Positions 45,025 to 51,967 of a stretch of DNA of 64,000 bases are shown here, piece by piece. Where the stretch lies: the NCBI RefSeq assembly GCF_000026105.1, contig NC_008027.1, forward strand, positions 2,434,001 through 2,498,000, in the 5' to 3' direction. The DNA is from Pseudomonas entomophila L48. GTDB taxonomy: Bacteria > Pseudomonadota > Gammaproteobacteria > Pseudomonadales > Pseudomonadaceae. The notes beneath the pieces were generated by a model. It saw nothing but the letters and a program-made list of their open reading frames with translations, did no database searches and was not told the DNA's origin. The translations under genes were made by a program, and so were the position numbers. The first letter of the stretch is position 1, and every line of letters begins with the position of its first letter.

Positions 45025-46185
45025 TCAGAAGTACTTGAGCCAGGCGATATCGCGGCGGCGTGCCTTGAGGCGCGCGAACCCGCGCACCGGCAGGTAGAGC
45101 GCCAGCGCCAGCAGCACCGCGACCAGCCACACCGCGCCGATGCCGTCGAAGCCGAAGTAAGCCCCCTGGTTCAGGCCGAACAGGGCGACGCCTGCGAGGT
45201 ACAGCAGTTTCAACGCATACAGGTGCAGCAGGTAGAAGAACATCGGTGCTGCGCCGAACACGGCCAGCATGCCGATCCAGCGTGCGCTGCCAGCGCGTTC
45301 GAAGCCGCGCAGCAACAGCAGGCCGAAGCCCAGGGTCAGGGCCAGGAACAACAGCGACGGCGGGTACTTGGTGATGTTGAAGAAACTCATCAGGGTCTGG
45401 GTGGTGTTCGGGTACACGCTCCACGGCGCTTCGCCATAGCCATTGAGTACACGCAGCGCGACAAAGCCGAGCAGGGCGCCGACACCGGCCACAAGCAAGT
45501 GCCGTTGACGCTGGGTGGCATTGCCGCCACGGGCGAACCAGGGACCCAGGCCGTAGCCCAGGGCGATTACCCCAATCCAGGGCAGCACCGGATAGGAAGT
45601 GCGCAGGCGCAAATGCTCGCCAACCTCCAGCCAGCCACGGTCATGCAGGATCGCCCACGGCACATGCAGCGCTGAGGTGGCGTCGAAGTGCAGGCCATCG
45701 AGCAGGTTGTGCCCGCCGATGATCGCCACGCCCACCAGCACCAGCGCTGGCCGTGGCAGCCACACCAGCAGCGACAGGGCGATCATGCTGAGGCCGATGG
45801 CCCAGATCACCTGCAGGTAGATCACGCTCGGCGGCAACTGGAAGGTCCAGGCGAAGTTGACCAGGGTGAACTCCAGCACTACCAGGAACAGCCCGCGCTT
45901 GAACAGGAAGGCGGCGACATCGCCATGCCCATGGTGCTTTTCGCCGTAGAGCCAGGCGGACAAGCCAGTGAGCAGCACGAACACCGGCGCACACAGGTGC
46001 GCCAGTGTACGGCTGGCGAACAAACCGGGGTCGGTGGCGTCGATGGTCATCGGGTCGCTGACCTGGCGGTGCAGGTAGAAGGTTTCCCGCACGTGGTCCA
46101 GCAGCATGAACAGGATCACCAGGCCGCGCAGGGCATCGATGCTCTGCAGGCGCTGGGAGAGGAGGGAGGGCGGGGCGCTAGTCAT
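45025..46185 (-). CDS. DUF1624 (heparan-alpha-glucosaminide N-acetyltransferase-like) membrane protein
   Basis: The protein has 386 residues with about ten transmembrane segments. The N-terminal block SIDALRGLVILFMLLDHVRE is the family hallmark of acyltransferase-3-like membrane proteins, with the conserved D and H of LLDHVRE in the first membrane helix. AHLCAPVFVLLTGLSAWLYG and WAIGLSMIALSLLVWLP follow. The family may acetylate periplasmic sugars; no substrate is known here. It lies immediately upstream of OprD, and both are convergent with a REP pair. The start at 46185 is the first in-frame ATG. Confidence 0.87.
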   Translation of the reverse strand: MTSAPPSLLSQRLQSIDALRGLVILFMLLDHVRETFYLHRQVSDPMTIDATDPGLFASRTLAHLCAPVFVLLTGLSAWLYGEKHHGHGDVAAFLFKRGLFLVVLEFTLVNFAWTFQLPPSVIYLQVIWAIGLSMIALSLLVWLPRPALVLVGVAIIGGHNLLDGLHFDATSALHVPWAILHDRGWLEVGEHLRLRTSYPVLPWIGVIALGYGLGPWFARGGNATQRQRHLLVAGVGALLGFVALRVLNGYGEAPWSVYPNTTQTLMSFFNITKYPPSLLFLALTLGFGLLLLRGFERAGSARWIGMLAVFGAAPMFFYLLHLYALKLLYLAGVALFGLNQGAYFGFDGIGAVWLVAVLLALALYLPVRGFARLKARRRDIAWLKYF

Positions 46186-46264
46186 CGAGGAGGGGTCGCT
46201 GAAGGATGGGAATTAATGTCAAATGAAATGTTATCTTATATCTTTTTCTGAGCGCCTGGATAGA

Positions 46265-46290
46265 GGTAGGAGCCGGCCTTGCCGGCGAAA
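46265..46290. repeat. Single REP-type palindrome
   Basis: GTAGGAGCCGGCCTTGCCGG followed by CGAAAG, an imperfect REP copy. Confidence 0.6.
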
Positions 46291-46309
46291 GGGCCACCCC
46301 CGGCGACCT

Positions 46310-46416
46310 CTATTCCAACTTCTGGCGCAAGGCCTCGATAAACGCCCCTTCCACCCGGCTCATGCGCTGGTTCCGCTCCACAACAGGTGAATATCCACAT
46401 CGGCAATCTCAAATAT
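46310..46416 (-). pseudogene. Remnant of a LysR-type regulator C-terminus
   Basis: On the minus strand the last about 25 codons read RNQRMSRVEGAFIEALRQ to a stop TAG at 46312-46310, the C-terminal tail of a LysR effector domain. Upstream of it the frame shifts by one: ATTGCCGATGTGGATATTCA continues as IADVDIHLLW, so joining the two requires one lost base (near 46378). No winged helix or the rest of the gene is present within the neighbourhood. The remainder of this 384-base intergenic gap (46186-46569) contains a REP at 46265-46290 and AT-richer sequence with a few short frames (one ends TTCKAEFKK-like near 46420), which I could not assign. It is a fossil next to the type VI cargo genes. Confidence 0.55.
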
Positions 46417-46569
46417 ACTCACTTCTTGAACTCTGCTTTGAACTGGCATGTGGTCGCACCCTTATCGGTTGCCAAGTAGGCCAGTGCCCCTCCCGCTCGG
46501 TATAAATCGCTTCGAGACCTCCTGATAGCCTTTCCTGACCGGCCCTCTACACATGGCCAAAACTTGGGA

Positions 46570-46854
46570 TCAGTCAACGCTTCGCGAGGTCATAGCCCAA
46601 ATATGGAAAAGAAACATTGTCACAGTAAGGAAAACCACGAGCCAGAAACCAAAATCAGTTATCGAATTGTAGGGAAATTGGATAAGCCCCTCCCCACCCA
46701 ATATTTCAATATAAACGCCACCCATAAAACCGTGGAACAATAACGACCCTAAAAACTGCAAAAATCCATCCATATCCTTAAAAGCGAATCTATTCAGAAG
46801 CAAGCTAATTGCGACATCACACATCGAAAAAAGCCCCAGAAGAAGCAGCTTCAT
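46570..46854 (-). CDS. Small three-helix membrane protein, candidate immunity protein
   Basis: The protein has 94 residues with three predicted transmembrane segments (about 1-20, 30-52 and 67-90) and very few charged residues. It starts with an ATGA overlap on the stop of the DUF4225 gene, so it is the third gene of the hcp operon. The region is markedly AT-richer than the surrounding genome (see the runs ATCCATATCCTTAAAAGCG and AAATTGCGAC in the 46.6-46.85 kb stretch), a sign of recent acquisition. No family is recognised. By analogy with type VI effector modules, a small inner-membrane protein encoded next to a toxic effector is a good immunity candidate. This is inference from position, length and topology. 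Confidence 0.6.
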   Translation of the reverse strand: MKLLLLGLFSMCDVAISLLLNRFAFKDMDGFLQFLGSLLFHGFMGGVYIEILGGEGLIQFPYNSITDFGFWLVVFLTVTMFLFHIWAMTSRSVD

Positions 46855-47513
46855 TTCCTGTACTCATCCACCCATTGTTTGATTGTCAGACCAGATGTGG
46901 AAAGCTCGACTGCAAGCCCTCCCTTACCTAGCTGTTTTATTTTTCGTTCTTTGTCAGCATCCATATATCGATATAGCCGCCATGCATCTCGCCTTGGAAC
47001 CTTTCGCCACATCGCCCGCCCCGACAGGAAAAGATCCGCCGTGTAGTACGCGAGATTCCCATCCCGCTCGCTATACCCCAGGCTCTTAGCTGCATCCTGA
47101 TAGAGCTCCCTCACAGGTCCGACCACATCGGTTCGACCTTCGTAGAGACCCCGGGCATTTTCGTAGAGGTTATTACCTCCATGCATGATCAACGGCGCCC
47201 CGTGAATCGCGCATGTGGAACCAAAACTCCCTATGCAGTTCCCTAAGCCAGTAGCCAGTTGCGAGGCACCGCCAGCCATGCCGCCCAACTGGGTAAATAT
47301 CCGCGACGCTTGCGAATAAAGACTTTTCTTCTCGGCCAGAATCCGCTCAAGTCCTTGCTCCGGGCTGATCCGTCGCTCATACACATCATCCATCACCCGC
47401 CGCGCGTAATAAGCCAGTTCCCGATTGAACTGCATCCGCGACCGCCGATCGCTCAGGTATTTGGCACTGACCCCACAGCCATAACTGATCAACCGAGACG
47501 CCGCCGCATTCAC
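46851..47513 (-). CDS. DUF4225 domain protein, candidate type VI effector, truncated by an amber codon
   Basis: From the GTG at 47513 the product has 220 residues. It shows the DUF4225 pattern FNRELAYYARRVMDDVYERR, ISPEQGLERILAEKKSLYSQ, then glycine-rich MAGGASQLATGLGNCIGSFG and GPVRELYQDAAKSLGYSERD, with the central segment possibly membrane-active. The native start is probably the ATG at 47564, which overlaps the stop of hcp (ATGA) and continues in the same frame as SQREE, then meets TAG (47546-47544), then runs GGRLDEAYWEV into the present start. So codon 7 is an amber stop and only reinitiation at the GTG could yield protein. DUF4225 proteins are found with type VI hcp genes, and some are thought to be effectors. 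The gene overlaps the membrane-protein gene by ATGA. Confidence 0.75.
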   Translation of the reverse strand: MNAAASRLISYGCGVSAKYLSDRRSRMQFNRELAYYARRVMDDVYERRISPEQGLERILAEKKSLYSQASRIFTQLGGMAGGASQLATGLGNCIGSFGSTCAIHGAPLIMHGGNNLYENARGLYEGRTDVVGPVRELYQDAAKSLGYSERDGNLAYYTADLFLSGRAMWRKVPRRDAWRLYRYMDADKERKIKQLGKGGLAVELSTSGLTIKQWVDEYRK

Positions 47514-47560
47514 CTCCCAATACGCCTCATCTAGCCGCCCACCCTATTCTTCGCGCTGGC

Positions 47561-48046
47561 TCATAGCTGCTCCCCCCAGATGGCGTACCCGGTAGTACCG
47601 GCAGCGTGATGAATCCAGCTGATGGCTCGATAGCTGATAAGCAGCCGCTCCTCGGCATCCTGGTCGGTCAAGAGCGTCGCGTGGGGTACGTCCAGCTCCT
47701 GGCTGACGACCACCGCACCCTCCAGCCTTACGGAGAAGTACTTTTCCCGATGGCCCGCCGGATGAATGCGGTACAGCTGGATATCGCAGTCGATCACTTC
47801 CCGGCTGTCCACGGCCTGGGCCAGCAAGGGTGTGGCCTTGTCGATGTGCTTGTTGATCACTACGGGCTGATGCACAGCACGTTGGTTGGTATCAGGGGTG
47901 GCAATAGCGTGATTGAAGGACAGCACCGTTATTTCGTCCTGGTGCATAAGCTGGCATTTGTTGCCAATGGATGGCTGGGTATTGCACCCCGCCGAAATCA
48001 AGCCCTGCCGATTGCCTTTGATACTCATGTAGCCGTTGAACGCCAT
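47561..48046 (-). CDS. hcp: Hcp family type VI secretion protein (orphan)
   Basis: The protein has 161 residues starting MAFNGYMSIKGNRQGLISAG at 48046. It is a single Hcp domain (PF05638): the N-terminal strand FNGYMSIKG, the HQDEITVLSFNHAI loop, the VVINKHIDKATPLLAQAVDS block and the C-terminal RLLISYRAISWIHH. Hcp hexamers stack to form the type VI inner tube and carry small effectors in the ring. There are no tss structural genes in the window, so this is an orphan hcp, a common carrier for its own effector encoded next to it. The following DUF4225 gene is coupled by an ATGA overlap. Confidence 0.9.
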   Translation of the reverse strand: MAFNGYMSIKGNRQGLISAGCNTQPSIGNKCQLMHQDEITVLSFNHAIATPDTNQRAVHQPVVINKHIDKATPLLAQAVDSREVIDCDIQLYRIHPAGHREKYFSVRLEGAVVVSQELDVPHATLLTDQDAEERLLISYRAISWIHHAAGTTGYAIWGEQL

Positions 48047-48208
48047 GGTCTGCTCTCCCTGTAGACAAGGGGTGCAGCCTACGAAAACGAGAACAGGTTG
48101 TATGCCAGACGCTTCCCAAATATTCACCGGGCGCGGAACGCTCTGTTTATTGCACCTAAGTGCTACAGGCTGTTAGCCATCGCACAAGCGTGCTAGGTGT
48201 ACTTGAGT

Positions 48209-48231
48209 ATGGGGTTTTCCTTGATTGTCAG
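48209..48231. repeat. Duplicated copy of the GG-peptide ribosome-binding/start region
   Basis: ATGGGGTTTTCCTTGATTGT followed by CAG repeats the stretch 48470-48493 with one missing base. That second stretch is the ribosome-binding site and start codon of the 67-residue peptide gene (minus strand: CTGACAATCAAGGAGAAACC then CCATG). In this downstream copy the start would be CCCCATA, so it has lost its ATG. It sits 260 bases away, on the far side of the gene. Confidence 0.75.
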
Positions 48232-48267
48232 AGCAAAGGGGCGCCATGCGCCCCACAGCGACCAGCG

Positions 48268-48471
48268 CTACTTGGCCCACCACTGGGCACCGCCCTTCGG
48301 CCAACTGATGCCACTGTACTTCAGGCGCACGAAGGGGTCGTTCGCCCAATTCATGCCAATGTCAGTAAAGGCATCGCCACCCGAGACGAGTTCCAGATCG
48401 GCCTCGCTCAGCACCTGAGGGGCGCTGCTGGCAGTGGTCTTTTCCGTTTCCGCAGTCTTGAACGTGAACAT
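48268..48471 (-). CDS. Double-glycine leader peptide, candidate bacteriocin/microcin precursor
   Basis: The product has 67 residues from the ATG at 48471, with AAGGAG eight bases upstream, a strong site. Residues 1-32 look like a double-glycine leader: an acidic, helical run with LSEADLELVSGG (L-x-x-x-L-x-x-V-S-GG) directly before the cleavage point. The core peptide after GG has 35 residues and is rich in aromatic residues (WANDPFVRLKYSGISWPKGG then AQWWAK), with a basic patch and no cysteines. GG leaders are cleaved and exported by C39-peptidase ABC transporters. None is present in the window, so the exporter would be elsewhere. No sequence family was recognised. It lies 220 bases from hcp, divergent in neither case but on the same strand. 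Confidence 0.7.
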   Translation of the reverse strand: MFTFKTAETEKTTASSAPQVLSEADLELVSGGDAFTDIGMNWANDPFVRLKYSGISWPKGGAQWWAK

Positions 48472-48585
48472 GGGGTTTCTCCTTGATTGTCAGCGCGCGG
48501 TGCTCCTGCACAACGCAGTGACAATCTAGGTGGGCACCTGCTTTTGTCTCAATAGCACGGGTGGGCTAGGTCAATACGGCTATTG

Positions 48586-50010
48586 TCACAGCGCGCCGCG
48601 GCGCACGTGTTTGACCAGCACCTTCTCCAGCAACTCCCACATCGCAGGGTCGGCACTGAACGCCACGTTGAAGCGCATCCACCCGGTCGCCTTGGCATCG
48701 ACCATGAACAACTGCCCGGGGCCGAGCATGATGCCTTTTTCCATGGCGTCATCGAGCAGCGCCGCACTGTCCGGAATCGCCGGATGGCGGGTCCAGATGT
48801 ACATGCCCTCGTCCGACTCGATGAACAACTCGAACCCCAGCCGATGCAGGTGCCGGCCCACTTCCTGGTGCGCCTCGGCCAGGCGCTGGCGCAGGCGCTT
48901 GAGGTGCTTGCGCCAGCGGCCGTCGATGATCGCGGCGTACACCACCCGCTCCATCACCTGCGAGGTGGTCAGGCCCGAGCGCATCTTCAGGTGCAGCAGT
49001 TGCTGGGTCAGCTCTGGGTTGGCCAGCAGGTAGCCAACCCGCACATTGGGCGAGATGCTCTTCGAATAGCTGCCGACGTAGACCACCTGTTGCAGGTGGT
49101 CCAGGCTCGCCAGGCACGGCAGCGGGTCGGCGATCATGTCGGCGTAGAGGTTGTTCTCCACCAGACGGAAACCGTGCTGGCTGGCCAGTTGCAGCAAGCG
49201 GTGCAACTGCGCCAGCGGGGTGCGCGAGCAGGTCGGACTGTGCAGGTGCGGCTGGGTGAAGAACGCGGTGGGGCGGTGGTGCGCCAGCAGGCGCTCGAGG
49301 TGGTCCAGATCGTAGCCGGCCGGTGTGCGTGGCACGCCGATCAGGGTGGCGCCCTGGGTGCGCAGGATGCTCATCAGGTTGGGGTAGCCGGGGTCGTCCA
49401 CCAGCACCACGTCGCCCGGGCGCACCAGGGTGCGCACGGCCAGGTCCAGGGCCTGGCTGGCACCATGGGTGAGCATCAGTTGCGCCGGGTTGGCGACGAT
49501 CGACAGTTCCTGCTGCAGGTTCTGCGCGGTCAGCGCGCGCAACTCCGGCAGCCCCATGGGGTCGCCGTAGCCGGACAGCTCCAGTGGGCTACCGGCCACT
49601 TGGCGCAAGCCGCGACGCAGGCCTTCCTCGTACATCCAGTCGTTGGGCAGCCAGCCGCAACCCGGTTTGAATGGCAACTGGCGGGTCTCGAAGATCTGCT
49701 GCAGGTACCACTCGGAATTGAAGGTGGGGCGCGTGGTGTCGGTCTCGACGTTGTGCTTGTCCAGCAGCTCGTTCGCCGCACGATTGACGAAGAAGCCTGC
49801 ATTGCCCTTGCTCACCAGCAGCCCCTGGGCCACCAGGCGGTCATAAGCCTCGACCACGGTGAAGGTGCTCACCGAATAGGTGGAGGCGAACGCCCGGATC
49901 GATGGCACCTTCGCGCCAGGCTTGAGGGTCTGGTCGTCGATCAGCGTGCGCAGCCCGTCGATGATCTGGTTGACCAGCGGTGTGGAGGAGTCCGGATGTA
50001 GCTGGAGCAT
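48586..50010 (-). CDS. MocR/GntR-type regulator with aminotransferase domain
   Basis: The protein has 474 residues. It starts with a GntR winged helix (STPLVNQIIDGLRTLIDDQT, VPSIRAFASTYSVSTFTVVE, LLVSKGNAGFFV). The fold-type I aminotransferase part contains LELSGYGDPMGLPELRALTA, LTHGASQALDLAVRTLVRPG, DVVLVDDPGYPNLMSILRTQ and the PLP lysine in GSYSKSISPNVRVGYLL. It is divergent from an amino acid permease gene across a 432-base gap and most likely activates or represses that gene in response to its substrate. A similar pairing exists for GABA uptake (GabR-GabP). Confidence 0.9.
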   Translation of the reverse strand: MLQLHPDSSTPLVNQIIDGLRTLIDDQTLKPGAKVPSIRAFASTYSVSTFTVVEAYDRLVAQGLLVSKGNAGFFVNRAANELLDKHNVETDTTRPTFNSEWYLQQIFETRQLPFKPGCGWLPNDWMYEEGLRRGLRQVAGSPLELSGYGDPMGLPELRALTAQNLQQELSIVANPAQLMLTHGASQALDLAVRTLVRPGDVVLVDDPGYPNLMSILRTQGATLIGVPRTPAGYDLDHLERLLAHHRPTAFFTQPHLHSPTCSRTPLAQLHRLLQLASQHGFRLVENNLYADMIADPLPCLASLDHLQQVVYVGSYSKSISPNVRVGYLLANPELTQQLLHLKMRSGLTTSQVMERVVYAAIIDGRWRKHLKRLRQRLAEAHQEVGRHLHRLGFELFIESDEGMYIWTRHPAIPDSAALLDDAMEKGIMLGPGQLFMVDAKATGWMRFNVAFSADPAMWELLEKVLVKHVRRGAL

Positions 50011-50442
50011 TCGGGGGCCTTCAGGTGTGCGGGACGCCAGGCGCCTGCGGGGGTATCGCGGGTGTATTGCATCGGCGGCCTGTACAGTGCAGTGCGTTTT
50101 TCATGCCGCTGTGCATGGCTCAATGTGTTCGACATTTTTACATTACGTGTCAGATATAGCCAACACAGCACGTATCAGCGCCATGAATAATCACAACATC
50201 GCTGCTTTGCCGTCGGGGACCGCCCCGCACCTTCTTTCCGCGTGGCCGGACACCCAGCGTCCGTCCCCCGCATGGTTCAGTTCGTCCAGAGGGTTGCCTC
50301 TGGCCGCGTAAGCAGGCCGCCACGGATGGCCTGCGTGTGCACCGCACACCTCCCTGCCCGCACTGATGTACAGGTGAGACCGATGACCATCGGGGTTTCA
50401 CAGTTTTTCCTTGGATAAAAAGAAGCACGGGGTATTTAACTG
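50011..50442 (+). promoter_or_regulatory. Long divergent regulatory region between MocR and permease genes
   Basis: 432 bases without a gene. The left part is AT-richer near 50130-50160 (CATTTTTACATTACGTGTCA) and probably carries the promoters; the right part is a GC-rich segment of small hairpins (see the leader entry, 50216-50405). Confidence 0.5.
50216..50405 (+). ncRNA. Candidate structured leader RNA upstream of the permease
   Basis: At least five perfect hairpins lie in a row: CGGGG/CCCCG near 50214, CGGAC/GTCCG at 50247-50263, CCAGAGG/CCTCTGG at 50286-50303, GCAGGCC/GGCCTGC at 50312-50334, GTGTGC/GCACAC at 50335-50349. The sixth, CCGAT/ATCGG at 50380-50393, is followed by GGTTTCACAGTTTTT like a terminator. 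The permease ATG is at 50443. The pattern resembles a cis-acting riboswitch-type leader. I did not match it to a known Rfam class. Confidence 0.4.
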
Positions 50443-51852
50443 ATGGAAGCTACATCCACATCCACCACCGCGAAGGACGGGCACGAGAGCAAGCTCAGTG
50501 CCTCGTTGAAGTCGCGCCACCTGACGATGATGTCGATCGCCGGGGTGATCGGCGGCGCCTTGTTCGTCGGTTCCGGCAGCGTGATCCACAGTGCCGGCCC
50601 GGCCGCCGTCCTGGCGTACCTGGCCGGCGGCATCCTGGTGGTGCTGATCATGCGCATGCTGGGCGAGATGGCGACGTCCTCGCCGGACACCGGCTCGTTC
50701 TCCACCTACGCCGACCGCGCCATCGGGCGCTGGGCCGGTTTCACCATCGGCTGGCTGTACTGGTGGTACTGGGTGATCCTGATGGCCTGGGAGGCCTATG
50801 TCGCCGGCAAGATCCTGCATGGTTTCTTCCCCGACGTCAGCGTCAACGTGTTCGTGCTGGCCACCACGCTGCTGCTGATCACCGTCAACTTCTTCAACGT
50901 CAAGCACTACGGCGAGTTCGAATTCTGGTTCGCGCTGATCAAGGTGGTGGCGATCGTCTGCTTCCTGGTGGTGTGTACCGCGGCGGTGATGAACGTCTGG
51001 CAGTTCGGTGAAGTGCGCGGCATCAGCCACCTGACCGCTGAAGGCTTCATGCCCAACGGCATCACCACGGTGATCGGTGCGCTGCTGGGGGTGATGTTCG
51101 CCTTCCTGGGGGCTGAGATCGTCACCATCGCCGCCTCCGAAGCCAAGGACCCGGCCACCCAGATCGTCAAGGCCACCAACTCGGTGGTGTGGCGTGTGTG
51201 CCTGTTCTACGTGGGCTCGATCTTCCTGATCGTCTGCCTGGTGCCGTGGAACGACCCGCAACTGGGTGTCTCCGGTTACGGCGCCTACCGCCGCACCCTG
51301 GAGCTGCTGGGCGTGCCCTATGCCGAGCTGCTGATGAACTTCGTGGTGCTGACCTCGGTGAGCAGTTGCCTGATTTCCGGCCACTACACCGCTTCGCGCA
51401 TGCTGTTCTCCCTGGCCCAGCGTGGCGACGCGCCGCGCCTGTTCAAGTTCACCCGCACCGGCACCGGTGTGCCGGTGAACGCGATCATCGGCTCGTGCCT
51501 GGTGGCGGTGTTCTGCGCGCTGATCAACTTCAGCGACACCCTGCGCCCGAAGGACGTGCTGGAGACCCTGATGAACACCACCGGCATGATCGCCCTGCTG
51601 GTGTACCTGGTGATCGCCTTCTCGCAACTGCGCATGCGCCGCAAGCTGATCGCCGAGGGCAAGGAAGTGCGCCTGAAGATGTGGTTGTTCCCCTGGCTGA
51701 CCTACCTGGTGATCGTGTTCATCGTGGCTGCCCTGGTGACCATGGCCTTCATGCCTGACTACCAGATCCTGGTGATCTCCACCGGCATCGCCGCTGCCAT
51801 CGTGGTGGCCATGGGCGTGGTGCACCAGATCCGTAGCGCCAAGCGTCACTAA
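50443..51852 (+). CDS. Amino acid permease (APC superfamily, AAT family)
   Basis: The protein has 469 residues with twelve predicted helices. It shows the AAT signature near the start: LKSRHLTMMSIAGVIGGALF and VGSGSVIHSAGPAAVLAYLA with the unwound GxxxG helix-1, then RMLGEMATSSPDTGSFSTYA and WAGFTIGWLYWWYWVILMAW. A conserved SRMLFSLAQRGDAPRLF block is in the second half. Members import amino acids or GABA with protons. The divergent MocR gene is the presumed regulator, which favours an amino compound such as GABA as ligand. A strong terminator follows the stop. Confidence 0.92.
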   Translation: MEATSTSTTAKDGHESKLSASLKSRHLTMMSIAGVIGGALFVGSGSVIHSAGPAAVLAYLAGGILVVLIMRMLGEMATSSPDTGSFSTYADRAIGRWAGFTIGWLYWWYWVILMAWEAYVAGKILHGFFPDVSVNVFVLATTLLLITVNFFNVKHYGEFEFWFALIKVVAIVCFLVVCTAAVMNVWQFGEVRGISHLTAEGFMPNGITTVIGALLGVMFAFLGAEIVTIAASEAKDPATQIVKATNSVVWRVCLFYVGSIFLIVCLVPWNDPQLGVSGYGAYRRTLELLGVPYAELLMNFVVLTSVSSCLISGHYTASRMLFSLAQRGDAPRLFKFTRTGTGVPVNAIIGSCLVAVFCALINFSDTLRPKDVLETLMNTTGMIALLVYLVIAFSQLRMRRKLIAEGKEVRLKMWLFPWLTYLVIVFIVAALVTMAFMPDYQILVISTGIAAAIVVAMGVVHQIRSAKRH

Positions 51853-51870
51853 GCGCCAGGCGTTGCATGA

Positions 51871-51907
51871 AACGGCCGGCTACCTCTCAGGGGAGCCGGC
51901 CGTTTTC
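51871..51907 (+). terminator. Intrinsic terminator after the permease
   Basis: AACGGCCGGCT (51871-51881) pairs perfectly with AGCCGGCCGTT (51894-51904); the last two bases begin a TTTT run, and AA precedes. Confidence 0.8.
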
Positions 51908-51967
51908 GTTCGTTGTGGTGGCGACTTGGCTTATGCTGCACGCATCTGCCATCGAAGGAGCCCGCCC

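Noticed and set aside
43664..45424. 586-residue extended OprD frame
   Set aside because: The extra 139 residues at the N-terminus read out of frame through the DUF1624 gene; the ATG at 45007 has a signal peptide directly after it.
50187..50442. tRNA or known small RNA in the permease leader
   Set aside because: The hairpins do not make a cloverleaf, and no anticodon, T-loop (GGTTCGA) or known tmRNA/6S pattern was found; kept only as an unassigned structured leader.
50398..51849. 483-codon minus-strand frame opposite the permease
   Set aside because: Antisense shadow dominated by His, Gln and Asp; the permease on the plus strand has membrane helices and family motifs.
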